From an uncultured Pseudomonadales bacterium (GTDB lineage Bacteria; Pseudomonadota; Gammaproteobacteria; Pseudomonadales; Pseudohongiellaceae), in assembly GCA_947259995.1 (NCBI GenBank), contig CAMYOK010000002.1, forward strand, positions 1,371,705-1,435,704: a stretch of 64,000 nt of DNA. Reading direction: 5' to 3'. The notes under the pieces are model-generated. The model was not told where the DNA came from. It was given only the letters and a program-made list of their open reading frames with translations, and searched no databases. The position numbers were made by a program, and so were the translations under genes. Shown piece after piece: positions 44,384 to 53,215 of this stretch; positions within the stretch are counted from its first letter, which is position 1, and the number at the start of each line of letters is the position of its first letter.

Positions 44384-44860
44384 TTACTCTGGCACTCTCG
44401 CTGCTCGAATTTCGATCTCTACCAACCAGCCGTCAACCACTAGGCCAGCAATCTCGACTACAGAGCGAACTGGCTTCATTGGGTTCTCTTCTGTACCGAA
44501 GAATTTTGCGAAACCGCGGTTGAAGCCTGCAAAATCAAAGGTGCCGTCTTCGCCAGCCACACCAAATACGCGCACTTGTACGATGTCTGACATAGACCAG
44601 CCCATACCTTCCAAGGTAGCCTTGAACTTCTCGAAGGTGTTTGTGGTTTGCTGCTCTTGGTCACCCCAAGTGCCATCTTCTTGCTGTGAGGCACCTGATC
44701 CACTTAGATACAGGGTTTCTGCTCCTGCAGGAATGACGATATTATTATAGAAAAAACGGCCTTCACCATTGCGTTCGATCTCTTGCGCGCTTGCGCCTGC
44801 AGACAATGCAGCGGCAAAAAGTGCAGAAGTTAGTGAGAGTGCCTTAACGAATTTAGTCAT
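44384..44860 (-). CDS. Exported RidA-family imine deaminase
   Basis: A 158-residue RidA/YjgF/UK114 protein that carries a signal peptide (ALFAAALSAGASA-QE), unusual for this normally cytoplasmic family. The residues that define active RidA enzymes are kept: Arg132 in VRSVVEIAGL (E. coli Arg105) and Glu in LVEIEIRAA. It should hydrolyse reactive imines to keto acids plus ammonia. The divergent locus partner is a Tat-exported FAD amine oxidase, whose product is an imine, so the two would act together in the periplasm. It lies 38 bp downstream of the dihaem cytochrome gene. Confidence 0.88.
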   Translation of the reverse strand: MTKFVKALSLTSALFAAALSAGASAQEIERNGEGRFFYNNIVIPAGAETLYLSGSGASQQEDGTWGDQEQQTTNTFEKFKATLEGMGWSMSDIVQVRVFGVAGEDGTFDFAGFNRGFAKFFGTEENPMKPVRSVVEIAGLVVDGWLVEIEIRAARVPE

Positions 44861-44898
44861 TGTTAGTTCCTTTAGTATGAAAAATATTGCTGTCGCGA

Positions 44899-45528
44899 TT
44901 ATCGACCAAGCGTATTGATGTAGCTGACCACATCAATGATGTCTTGCTCGTTTGCTAAACCTGCGGTCATCGCTCGCATTGGCGCTCCGAAAGCATCCAA
45001 CGGATTATTGCCTCGATAACCGGCTTTGAAATTCTTTAACTGAGTGACAAGATACCAGTCATTCTGCCCTTGTAAAGCAGGTGCGTTCATGGCTTGGTTG
45101 CCCTGAGCCTCATTACCGTGGCACATCACGCAAGCTTGGTAAAGTTGTTCGCCATGCTCAACATCGCCACCGGTGATAGTAGGCTCAGCAGGGACATATT
45201 CCCATGTGCCTACCCAGTCTACAATATCGTCTATCTCTTCATCGGTGAGAATTGCGGCCATAGGCTGCATCTCCATCCCTTCTAAATCCATGGGATGAAC
45301 GCCACGCCCACCTGCGCGGAATAATTCTAGTTGTCGCTTTAGATACCAAGGCTCCATACCCGCAAGTCGCGGTGCTTGTATCCCTTCACTTCCCATTCCA
45401 TCGGTACCGTGGCATGTGAAACAAAACTTGTGGTCTACAGGCTCGTGAGGTTCCGCTGCGCTGGCCCCCATTGATGCGATAACGGCCACAGAAAAAGCAA
45501 GAACCACGGGGATCACTTTACGAAACAT
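44899..45528 (-). CDS. Exported dihaem cytochrome c (c4-like)
   Basis: A 209-residue periplasmic cytochrome with a signal peptide (cleavage near GASA-AE). Two c-type haem sites are seen: CFTCHGTDGMGSEG near residue 37 and CVMCHGNEAQGNQA in the second half. Each is followed by a Met-bearing axial ligand segment (MEMQPMAAILTDEEI, APMRAMTAGLANEQ). The duplicated layout is that of cytochrome c4. ATG 45528 follows AGAGAG. It may accept electrons from the amine oxidase or pass them to a terminal oxidase. A UUCG-capped hairpin separates it from the receptor gene upstream. Confidence 0.88.
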   Translation of the reverse strand: MFRKVIPVVLAFSVAVIASMGASAAEPHEPVDHKFCFTCHGTDGMGSEGIQAPRLAGMEPWYLKRQLELFRAGGRGVHPMDLEGMEMQPMAAILTDEEIDDIVDWVGTWEYVPAEPTITGGDVEHGEQLYQACVMCHGNEAQGNQAMNAPALQGQNDWYLVTQLKNFKAGYRGNNPLDAFGAPMRAMTAGLANEQDIIDVVSYINTLGR

Positions 45529-45551
45529 AACTCTCTTACTCCTAGTGAGAA

Positions 45552-45577
45552 AAGGGTGCCACCGAAGTGACACCCTT
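45552..45577 (-). terminator. UUCG-capped hairpin between receptor and cytochrome genes
   Basis: On the minus strand AAGGGTGTCAC and GTGGCACCCTT pair over 11 bp (one T-G) and close a TTCG tetraloop with a C-G pair, then TTCTC. The extra-stable cUUCGg loop and weak T-run suggest partial termination or protection of the upstream mRNA, so that the cytochrome-RidA part is expressed less than the receptor. Confidence 0.75.
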
Positions 45578-45615
45578 AACAATTTACTACTTTCTAAACT
45601 CTGAAGGTCTCAGGA

Positions 45616-48153
45616 TTAGAATTCAGCTTTAACACGTGCGTACACGAATCGGCCGTTAGGGCTGAACGCGCCGCTAGTGAGATACTTGTTAGACGTGCCT
45701 GAGTTGATGTCCACTGGACGTACTTTCTCTGGCTTAGTGTTTAACAAGTTATCTGCGCCGACTACGAACGTGTAGTTGTCGCGGAACGTGTAAGCAACTT
45801 CGCCACCAAGGATAGTCTTATCGCCTACCCAGTAGTCGCGGCTTGGGTCAGAACTAGATGGCACTGAGAAGTACTCATCGTAGTAGTTAGCCTGCAACGT
45901 GAAGCGGAAATCACCAAGAATGTGATTTGCGCGGAAGTTGCCACGGTTTGCTGGAATACCATCTTCGAGGTCAGCAACGTTGGCACGAGTTAGCAAGCCA
46001 GGTGTGAAGCTGTCTAGCTCTTGCTTAGTCCATGCCCAAGATGCGGCAAAATCAGTACGACCATAGTCATTCCAATCCATTGACCAAGAACCGACGATCT
46101 CAACACCTTCATTGGTTGTTGACATGTCGTTGGTGTAGTAGTTGAACGATACGATGCTACCAGCACCTGAGATGCCTGATGCTTCAAGTTCCGCCGCCAC
46201 TTCTGGAGTGATGTCGAAAGTGGCAGAGTTCAGGATGCGATCTTCTAGCTGGATGTTGTAGTAGTCGATCGTTAGATCAAGAGCGCCAATTTCAGTCGCA
46301 ACACCGATGCTGAAGTTTTTAGACTTCTCAGGAGTTAGCGCCTGACCACCGAATCTCTGTGAGATTGGGTTTGTAGGAGGGATCTGACCTTGTGTGACAG
46401 GGATGCTATCGACTACACCAGTACTGATGTTAGAGATATTTGCCTGACCAGGTGATGGTGCGCGGAAACCAGTGCTGATTGTACTACGGATGTTCGTAGA
46501 GTCAGTGATGGAATAACGTGCAGTCAACTTGCCGTTGGTCGTGTCGCCGAAGGTATTGTAGAAATCTTCGTAACGAATAGCGGCACCTAGCAATAGACGC
46601 TCAGTGGCATCAACTTCTAAGTCAGCGTAAATACTCCAGTTTTTACGATCCCATGTGCCTTGTTGGTCTGGACCAAAGCCTTGGAAACCGTCAGAACCAA
46701 CGCCCGCACCTAGGTCGGCATATGGGCCAACTCGGTAGGAGTTTTGGTCATTGGAGTTAACTTTGAATATTTCACGACGCCATTCGAAACCGTAAGCCAC
46801 GTTCAATGGAGAGTACATGCCCACATCGAAAGGCTTAGACATATCGATGTTGAAGTTATTCTCGATCGTAGTATAGATGCCTGGCTCGAAGCTATTTGGC
46901 GAGTCTGGACCCATAGATGGGTTAGTCGTGTTAGAGATCATGTAAGTCATTTCAGAGAAGCCGTTGCCGATGCTTACGTCGTAGAACGTACCATCGTCTA
47001 GCTCGCCTTTAATGCCTGTCACGTTCGACATGTCAGTGTTAGCACCGCCAAATACGGGTGTGTAGCCGCCAGGGTGACGCTCTAGGAACGTGTAGCACTC
47101 TGGGTCTGCCAAGCCTGCTTCGCGAGCTAGTACTGAGCTAGTCTTGCCTGTTGCCGCGTCATAGCCTTTAGGGATCACTGGGCAATCAGTGCCAGAACCT
47201 GGAGTCAGGTCGAAAAACAACTGGTTGTCGCCGGTTGTGAACACGCCACTGCGGTTTTCAGGATTACGGAAGAAGAAGCCAAGTTCTACTTCTTTCTCGC
47301 TATAGCCAGTGAAGGAGTAAAGAGTCTGGTCGCCACCAAGGTCTACACCGATGTTCGCGAACAGGTTGAGGATTTCGGTGTCAGGCAAGCCTTGCTCTTG
47401 AGCGTTTACTCTTACCGCTGTGTTGCCACGGTCGATAAGACCTTGTGCATCACCACGCTGGATACTACGGTCGCTCTTCTTGTTGTCGGTCATGTCCATG
47501 CTGAGGCTGGCAAAACCGTTCTCACCTAGAGGTAAACCAACGTTAGCGGCTACGTAGTTAAGCTCGCCGTCGTTCGTTTCGCTCAAGTAACCAGTTTTAT
47601 ATTCGACTGAGATACCTTCGCTGTTCTCTTTCAACATGAAGTTGATAACACCGGCGATAGCGTCTGAACCGTATTGAGCGGCAGCACCATCACGTAGAAC
47701 TTCTACTTGACGCAAAGCGATCGGAGGGATCTGAGAGATGTCGGCGAAGTGTGTGCCCTGACGACCGAACTGAACGGCTGCCGAGCGGTGACGACGCTTA
47801 CCATTGACCAACACTAGTGTGTCGTCAGCAGGTAGGCCGCGCAAAGTCGCTGGACGAACCAAGCTGTTTGAGTCGTTAATGTCTTGAACGTCAACGTTGA
47901 ACGTTGGGACGAGGTTACGCAGAAGGTCGTTTAAGTCCGCAGTACCCTGATCTTGGAAATCAGTGGCGGAGAACACGTCTACAGGAGCAGCGGAGTCAAT
48001 TGCCGTACGCGGAGCACGACGTGAACCAGTTACTACCACTTCTTCGATGTCAGCGCCTTGGCCCTGTGCCATAGCAACAGGTGCCGTAATGGCGGCAGCT
48101 GAACCTAGGAGAGCGGCAACCGATGACATAGTCAGCAGGTTTGAGATTTTCAT
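45616..48153 (-). CDS. TonB-dependent receptor
   Basis: An 845-residue outer-membrane receptor with signal peptide (MAQG near residue 30), TonB box (IEEVVVTGSR), and plug domain (SAAPVDVFSATDFQDQG..., VRPATLRGLPADDTLVLVNGKRRHRSA, RDGAAAQYGSDAIAGVINFML). The 22-strand barrel ends in YARVKAEF. The family imports siderophores, vitamin B12, or in marine bacteria many organic ligands. Neighbouring genes argue for an amine or amino-acid-derived ligand. Its promoter box at 48256-48309 is nearly the same as that of the amine oxidase. Confidence 0.92.
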   Translation of the reverse strand: MKISNLLTMSSVAALLGSAAAITAPVAMAQGQGADIEEVVVTGSRRAPRTAIDSAAPVDVFSATDFQDQGTADLNDLLRNLVPTFNVDVQDINDSNSLVRPATLRGLPADDTLVLVNGKRRHRSAAVQFGRQGTHFADISQIPPIALRQVEVLRDGAAAQYGSDAIAGVINFMLKENSEGISVEYKTGYLSETNDGELNYVAANVGLPLGENGFASLSMDMTDNKKSDRSIQRGDAQGLIDRGNTAVRVNAQEQGLPDTEILNLFANIGVDLGGDQTLYSFTGYSEKEVELGFFFRNPENRSGVFTTGDNQLFFDLTPGSGTDCPVIPKGYDAATGKTSSVLAREAGLADPECYTFLERHPGGYTPVFGGANTDMSNVTGIKGELDDGTFYDVSIGNGFSEMTYMISNTTNPSMGPDSPNSFEPGIYTTIENNFNIDMSKPFDVGMYSPLNVAYGFEWRREIFKVNSNDQNSYRVGPYADLGAGVGSDGFQGFGPDQQGTWDRKNWSIYADLEVDATERLLLGAAIRYEDFYNTFGDTTNGKLTARYSITDSTNIRSTISTGFRAPSPGQANISNISTGVVDSIPVTQGQIPPTNPISQRFGGQALTPEKSKNFSIGVATEIGALDLTIDYYNIQLEDRILNSATFDITPEVAAELEASGISGAGSIVSFNYYTNDMSTTNEGVEIVGSWSMDWNDYGRTDFAASWAWTKQELDSFTPGLLTRANVADLEDGIPANRGNFRANHILGDFRFTLQANYYDEYFSVPSSSDPSRDYWVGDKTILGGEVAYTFRDNYTFVVGADNLLNTKPEKVRPVDINSGTSNKYLTSGAFSPNGRFVYARVKAEF

Positions 48154-48486
48154 ATTTTCTATTTCCCTTTTTCAATCGTTTCTTTTTAGTTGCGAAAGAG
48201 GTTCTAAGTAGCTTTTGCGTTGTGGGGTCCAGCTACTCAAACTTGAAGCCATTTGATTATCAGTAGGGCGTAGGAGAAAGTCCTCCTAAAAACATTCCGA
48301 ATACCTCCTCAAACTGTTCAAGTACCGCATTTACTGGCTTATGGACAAATCGACGGGCGAATTGCCATCGTCAGCAGACGTTCTTTCGAGAGGTTTAGCA
48401 AGGACAGTATGGAGGGGGAAATAGCCGCTGTATTGCGGGATAATTGCAATAATTAGGCACAATGAATGATGTGGATCAAACCTAGG
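48154..48486. other. Intergenic region, TonB receptor / CadC-like regulator
   Basis: A 333-bp spacer between two minus-strand genes. It contains the receptor promoter box (48256-48309), giving a 5' leader of roughly 95 nt, and the 3' end of the regulator transcript. I see no convincing intrinsic terminator for the regulator. Confidence 0.6.
48256..48309 (-). promoter_or_regulatory. Promoter/activator box of the TonB receptor operon
   Basis: On the minus strand: AGGAGG (48309-48304), 16 bp, AGGAGG (48287-48282) within TTTTAGGAGGACTTTC, then 14 bp, then the -10 GATAAT (48261-48256). The 16-base core, the 22-bp repeat period and the 14-bp distance to the -10 are identical to those at 50721-50774. 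The -35 region lacks TTGACA, so an activator is expected, probably the CadC-like protein encoded next door. Confidence 0.8.
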
Positions 48487-50574
48487 TTAATCTCTGATAT
48501 GACGGGGTTGCATGCCGGCGAGTTTACGCTCTTCAAGCTCTGCCCATTCTTCGTCTGTCCAAAGATTATTGCGCGCCATGAAGGTGTCACTTTCATACGC
48601 CGCCCTGGTTTTGGGATTGAGTTGCACGCCGAGAACGGCTTCCATCTCCATTACTCCCTCGATCAGGCGGCGTTGCCACTGTTTACCGAAGTTCAGCGAT
48701 TCTAAAACCTCCAAGTAGCGCGGGTCTTCAATGACGGCAGCGGGGAAGTATTTCTCGGCAGAATGCGTCACATTGAATAAGCGGCGTCGTTGCGACGCTG
48801 GCACATTGCGCCAAAGCTCGACTCCGGTATCGATGTCACCAAGCATAAAGCTCAGAGCGCCTTTGCCGAAATTGAAATCATTACCTCTAGCCATCAGTTT
48901 TGTATACGCATCATTGCCGACAGCGACCTCGCCCTTTAGAAAGCGGATGATCACTTCGCTGTAATGCGCAAGGATTCCGTCTTCATCAACCTCTTTCTGT
49001 CGGTTGAGATACATCTCCGCTTGGCGAAAGTCGCCTGTAAGTGCCAAATTAGTCGCAACAGTGCCCAAGAACGCCACATGGTAGGGGCGTTCTTGGAGCT
49101 GTCCCTTGGCTGACAAGATGATGGTGCGAGGCGGTTGCACATTGTTTTTATAGCTCCACTCCTCGTCTGGAGAAATTTCGAATGGCCCGACTTCTTGGGC
49201 TTTTTCTAGTAGCTGCGTGGCCTCGTCGTAAAGCCGGGCTCCAATCAAAAAGAGTGCGTAGTGAGCGATCGCATACTTGGGAGGGTTGCCAGATAGGATC
49301 TGTTCGCGCAGTTGCATCTCTTGTTGGACTTGGTTGACGCCGCTGATTCGTAGTTTGAGTTCGTTAATTGAGCGCAATACATCGCTTTCAGGCGCAAGCC
49401 GAGAGACCTCTCGGTGCAGCTCATTGATGATGATGCTCATCTCTTCAATGGTTTCACTGCCACTATAGACCGCTAAGTTGTTTGCTGCTGTGGCGGCGCC
49501 GTGATAGGCATTGAGAAATTCCGGGTCGAGTTCGATTGCGGTTAAATGATAATCGATGGCGCGCTTGAAATCGTCGGGGCTAAATTGATTGTAATAGAAG
49601 TTGCCGCGCAAGAAACGCTCATAGGCGATGGCATTTGTCGTGCCCCAATCGAGCATTTGCGAGCGCTCTGTTTCATCTAGGTGGACAGACAGAGCACTGA
49701 CGACATTGGATACGATCTGATCTTGTAAGCCAAATAAATCGTCAAGGGGAAGATCGAACTGCTCCGAGTATTGGTGGACACCATCAGATGCACGGGTGAG
49801 CTGCACTGTTACCCTTAAACGATTTTCGGCGGTTTGGACGCTGCCATGCAGAATGTGATTGACGTTGAGAGCTCTAGCCCTGTCTGCTAGGCGCTCTGAA
49901 CGCGAGTTTGGGTCAAATTCATCGTAGCCTCTGGAGGGTGATAACACCTCCATATGGCTTAGTTTGGAAAGGCCATTCACCAAAGACTCACGCAAGCCAT
50001 CGGTAAGGAATTGGTTGCTAGCGTCTAACTCACGGTTGACGAACGGCATCACGGCCAAGCGCACCATCTCGTCTTTATCGCTCACGACATTGCTGCTTGG
50101 CCAAAGTATGACGGCGAGGAATATCGCCAGTGCCGCGCCGCCAGCCAATGTGCGCTTATCTAATAGCGCGCTGATGTGGAATTTAGTATCCGACACGTGG
50201 GTCATTTCGATATTCGGATTCTTGCTATCGGGCCTTGGGTCAGAGGACTCCAGGCGGACCTTGGCAATAAGGGAGTAGCCGCGCTTGGGAATAGTACGAA
50301 TATAGCTGGGTTGGTGCGCATCATCCCCTAAGGCGCTGCGCAGTTCTGCGATCGCTTTGTGCACAGCATGATCGGATGGAAACGAGCCCTGCCAGAAATG
50401 CTTCAGCAGTTCGTCGTGACTGACCACTTGCCCTGCATTCTCTGCGAGGTAGTTGAGCACATCCATACTTCGTGGCGTAATTTTAACTTCATTATCGCCT
50501 TGGCTGAGAGTGCAAGTGGTCAGTGAAACGTCCCAATCGCCAATTTTTAATTTTTGTATTTTATCAGAGGTCAC
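48487..50574 (-). CDS. CadC/ToxR-like membrane transcriptional regulator with TPR C-terminus
   Basis: A 695-residue regulator. Residues ~10-105 form an OmpR/CadC-type winged helix (VSHDELLKHFWQ, HAVHKAIAELRSALGDD, YIRTIPKRGYSLIA). One transmembrane helix lies at about 143-159. The periplasmic part (170-680) begins with an adenylate-cyclase-associated/TolB-like segment (RLAVMPFVNRE..., LRVTVQLTRASDGVHQYSEQ) followed by TPR-like repeats. The start codon is GTG at 50574. It is divergent from the amine oxidase and upstream of the receptor operon; both of those promoters carry the shared AGGAGG repeats, so it is the leading candidate for their activator. Confidence 0.88.
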   Translation of the reverse strand: MTSDKIQKLKIGDWDVSLTTCTLSQGDNEVKITPRSMDVLNYLAENAGQVVSHDELLKHFWQGSFPSDHAVHKAIAELRSALGDDAHQPSYIRTIPKRGYSLIAKVRLESSDPRPDSKNPNIEMTHVSDTKFHISALLDKRTLAGGAALAIFLAVILWPSSNVVSDKDEMVRLAVMPFVNRELDASNQFLTDGLRESLVNGLSKLSHMEVLSPSRGYDEFDPNSRSERLADRARALNVNHILHGSVQTAENRLRVTVQLTRASDGVHQYSEQFDLPLDDLFGLQDQIVSNVVSALSVHLDETERSQMLDWGTTNAIAYERFLRGNFYYNQFSPDDFKRAIDYHLTAIELDPEFLNAYHGAATAANNLAVYSGSETIEEMSIIINELHREVSRLAPESDVLRSINELKLRISGVNQVQQEMQLREQILSGNPPKYAIAHYALFLIGARLYDEATQLLEKAQEVGPFEISPDEEWSYKNNVQPPRTIILSAKGQLQERPYHVAFLGTVATNLALTGDFRQAEMYLNRQKEVDEDGILAHYSEVIIRFLKGEVAVGNDAYTKLMARGNDFNFGKGALSFMLGDIDTGVELWRNVPASQRRRLFNVTHSAEKYFPAAVIEDPRYLEVLESLNFGKQWQRRLIEGVMEMEAVLGVQLNPKTRAAYESDTFMARNNLWTDEEWAELEERKLAGMQPRHIRD

Positions 50575-50876
50575 GGTTCAACCGGCAAAGGTAAGCGAAT
50601 TGTCTCTAAGCAGAGGATGATTTTGCATAATTATAGTGCGAAGTAGAGCGCAGAAACGGGCTAAGGTCAAGATAAGCTATCGTCCGCAAGGCAAGACATT
50701 TAGGCGTCTGTCTGGTGTTTAGGAGGTTTTCAGAAGGATTTTAGGAGGACTTTCGCCCGTGGTATCGTAATAATCACCCTACCCTAAAAAGGCCGTGTCG
50801 ATTTGCGTCATGTACACAAGAGAAGGCCCTGGATGAGTAAACAATTTCGCGGAAAAGATATAAGAGGATCAAGCAA
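50575..50876. other. Intergenic region, CadC-like regulator / amine oxidase
   Basis: A 302-bp divergent control region. It holds the AGGAGG direct-repeat promoter (50721-50774) for the oxidase, and the regulator promoter must lie to its left. No further RNA or protein gene is supported; small frames in the region are not convincing. Confidence 0.6.
50721..50774 (+). promoter_or_regulatory. Promoter/activator box of the amine oxidase gene
   Basis: AGGAGG (50721-50726), 16 bp, AGGAGG (50743-50748) within TTTTAGGAGGACTTTC (50739-50754), then 14 bp and a -10 AATAAT (50769-50774). It has the same 16-base core, repeat spacing and -10 distance as the receptor box. The leader to the GTG start is about 95 nt. 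It may also control the divergent regulator gene. Confidence 0.8.
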
Positions 50877-52448
50877 GTGTCCAAGCCCGTAACTCGAAGA
50901 GAATTCCTGAATTTGATTGCCGCTACAAGCGGTACTGCTGCAGTACTCGGAATAACTAGTGCATTGGGCATGATCCCTAGTAGCACGCAAGCTTCAGTTC
51001 CTGATTTGCTTAAATTAAGTAATCAGAAACGTAAAGCTGTGATCTTGGGGGCGGGTATCTCCGGGTTAACCGTTGCCTATGAGCTTACTAAGGCGGGATA
51101 CGATTGCACCGTACTGGAGGCATCGCATCGTGCTGGTGGTCGTGTCTTCACAGTCCGTGCAGGCACGCTAATTGATGAAATCGGCAACCCTCAGTATTGC
51201 GACTGGGATGATGAACCGCATCTTTATTTCAATGCCGGCGCCGCCCGTATTCCAAGTACGCACTCTAACGTTTTGCACTATTGCAAAGAGCTTGGCGTTG
51301 AGCTCGAGATGTTCATCAATGAAAACAAGGCTGCCTGGATTCAAGACGACAATATTATGGGTGGCAAACCCATTCGTAATCGCGAATTGTCGACCAATGT
51401 GCGTGGTTTCATGGCAGAACTAATGGCGAAAGCCATGCAAGACGGCGAGCTTGATGAGCCTTTTAGCGACGACGAAGCCGAAATCGTTATGAATATGATT
51501 CGCTCGTTTGGCGATCTTAATAGTGACTTTAAATACACCGGTAGCGACCGTGCAGGTTATGCATCAGGTGACTACGTCACGCACACGACGCAGCATGAAA
51601 TGATCAAAATGCGTGACCTGCTTAAGGCTGCGGCTTTGCGCCAAGTTGTGAGTGATAACGAGGGCGAAACTGGCCCAATGCTCATGCAGGCTGTCGGTGG
51701 CAACGATCGTATTCCCTACGGTTTCGTCAATAAGATAGAAGATAAAATCAAGTTTCGCGCCATGGTGACCGCTATCAACCTTAAAGAGAAAGGTGTGACG
51801 GTACAGTATGACCATGACGGCGCGCGCCACACGATTGAGGCAGACTATTGCTTCAACAGCATCCCAACGCACTTCATGGCTGGCATAGAGCACAACCTGC
51901 CCGATGACTATGCTCAAGACATGAAATACATCCGTCGCGGTGTCGCAATGAAAGGCGCATTCCAGGCGAAAGAGCGTTTCTGGGAAAAAGAAGGCATTTA
52001 TGGTGGTATCACGTGGACTAATCAGCCCATTCGTCAGATCTGGTATCCCGCACACGGCATCCATAAGCAAAAAGGCGTCATCTTAGCGGCTTATGATTAT
52101 GGCAACGGCATGCCCTATACGCGTATGAAGCAAGAGGAGCGTATCGAGATGATGTTGGCCCAGGGCGAGAAGATCCATCCTGATTATCGTCAGCATTGCG
52201 AAAAGGGGATTACGATTGCATGGCACCGAATGAATCATATGTTGGGCTGCTCCGCGCGCTGGCGCGTCGTAACGCCTGAAGAAGAGCGTATCTTCAATAA
52301 TCTACAATCCTCTGTGAATGGGGCTTATTGGTGTATTGGTGACCAAATTAGTCATCACACCGCATGGATGGAAAGTGCAATTCAATCTGCTCACTGGGCT
52401 TTGGCCGATATGGATAAACGCGTGCGTGCAGAAGAAGCTAACGCATGA
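50877..52448 (+). CDS. Tat-exported flavin monoamine/L-amino-acid oxidase
   Basis: A 523-residue FAD amine oxidase. A Tat signal (TRREFLNL plus hydrophobic region, to about Ala40) exports it folded. The dinucleotide-binding motif AVILGAGISGLTVAYELTKAG is followed by LEASHRAGGRVFTVR, and the C-terminal FAD segment is NGAYWCIGDQISHHTAWMESAIQSAHWA (quoted in overlapping pieces as NGAYWCIGDQISHH and AWMESAIQSA). It is of the L-amino-acid oxidase/MAO type. It should turn an amine or amino acid into an imine, with electrons going to oxygen or to a cytochrome. GTG 50877 is the start. The substrate is unknown. Confidence 0.87.
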   Translation: MSKPVTRREFLNLIAATSGTAAVLGITSALGMIPSSTQASVPDLLKLSNQKRKAVILGAGISGLTVAYELTKAGYDCTVLEASHRAGGRVFTVRAGTLIDEIGNPQYCDWDDEPHLYFNAGAARIPSTHSNVLHYCKELGVELEMFINENKAAWIQDDNIMGGKPIRNRELSTNVRGFMAELMAKAMQDGELDEPFSDDEAEIVMNMIRSFGDLNSDFKYTGSDRAGYASGDYVTHTTQHEMIKMRDLLKAAALRQVVSDNEGETGPMLMQAVGGNDRIPYGFVNKIEDKIKFRAMVTAINLKEKGVTVQYDHDGARHTIEADYCFNSIPTHFMAGIEHNLPDDYAQDMKYIRRGVAMKGAFQAKERFWEKEGIYGGITWTNQPIRQIWYPAHGIHKQKGVILAAYDYGNGMPYTRMKQEERIEMMLAQGEKIHPDYRQHCEKGITIAWHRMNHMLGCSARWRVVTPEEERIFNNLQSSVNGAYWCIGDQISHHTAWMESAIQSAHWALADMDKRVRAEEANA

Positions 52449-52543
52449 GCTTGATTTGTTGGAAGGGCTCGCGCCCTTTCGACAAAACGTAGGTGGACCT
52501 CTACCTGCTTGTTAACTCTCCCAAGAGTTGTAGTGAAGTCTTT

Positions 52544-52577
52544 AAGGGAAGAATCTATTGGTTCTTCCCTTTTTTTT
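52544..52577 (+). terminator. Intrinsic terminator after amine oxidase
   Basis: AAGGGAAGAA pairs with TTCTTCCCTT over 10 bp with an 8-base loop, then a run of about eight T. Confidence 0.92.
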
Positions 52578-52717
52578 GTTCTGCGAAAGCCTAAGATATG
52601 TTCGCTTCGCGTTTCACGTATGGGGGGAATCGCGTAGAATGATTAAGGAGAAGTGTTTTCTGCGCTAGCATGGCTTGCGCGCTTATAGCATAGAAGGAAA
52701 CGGGCTATCGCCACACT

Positions 52718-53212
52718 ATGAAGACTCTGTATCTGCTAAGGCATGCAAAATCGAGTTGGGCTATTCCAGGACAAAAAGATTACGACAGACCCCTCAATGA
52801 TCGAGGTCTGCACGATGCTCCCGAGATGGGGAGAAGAATGCACGCGCGGGCGGTGCCAATCGATACAGTAGTCAGTAGCCCTGCTAACCGTGCAATCAGC
52901 ACCGCTGTTGCGATATGCCATGAGCTGGGTATCGATCCAGGGAGTATTCTGCAAGATAGGCAAATCTATTTGGCGGGCAGTCCTAAGTTACAGCAGATCG
53001 TGAGCTTTCTCGATGAAGGCTCGCAGTGTGCCATCATCGTGGCCCATAACCCCGCATTGACAGACCTCGCCAATGACCTTGCTCACGCAGGTATCGACAA
53101 TATTCCTACTGCAGGGCTTGTAGGCATAGAATTGCCAGTGGAATTCTGGGCCGAAGTGGTGCCAGGGATAGGTAAAATGATCAGCTACGACTTCCCCAAA
53201 AACTCGGATTAA
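52718..53212 (+). CDS. sixA: Phosphohistidine phosphatase SixA-like
   Basis: A 164-residue histidine phosphatase with the catalytic RHAKSSW motif at residues 8-14, the second Arg/Glu region (DTVVSSPANRAIST), and the second His in IIVAHNPALTDLAND. The size is that of SixA, which removes phosphate from His of phosphotransfer domains such as ArcB or PtsO; the target here is unknown. It lies 3 bp before the ChaN lipoprotein gene, forming a likely two-gene operon. Confidence 0.88.
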   Translation: MKTLYLLRHAKSSWAIPGQKDYDRPLNDRGLHDAPEMGRRMHARAVPIDTVVSSPANRAISTAVAICHELGIDPGSILQDRQIYLAGSPKLQQIVSFLDEGSQCAIIVAHNPALTDLANDLAHAGIDNIPTAGLVGIELPVEFWAEVVPGIGKMISYDFPKNSD

Positions 53213-53215
53213 ACC

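Noticed and set aside
48154..48255. Riboswitch (for example cobalamin) in the TonB receptor leader
   Set aside because: The leader is only about 95 nt and shows no B12-box or other known aptamer feature.
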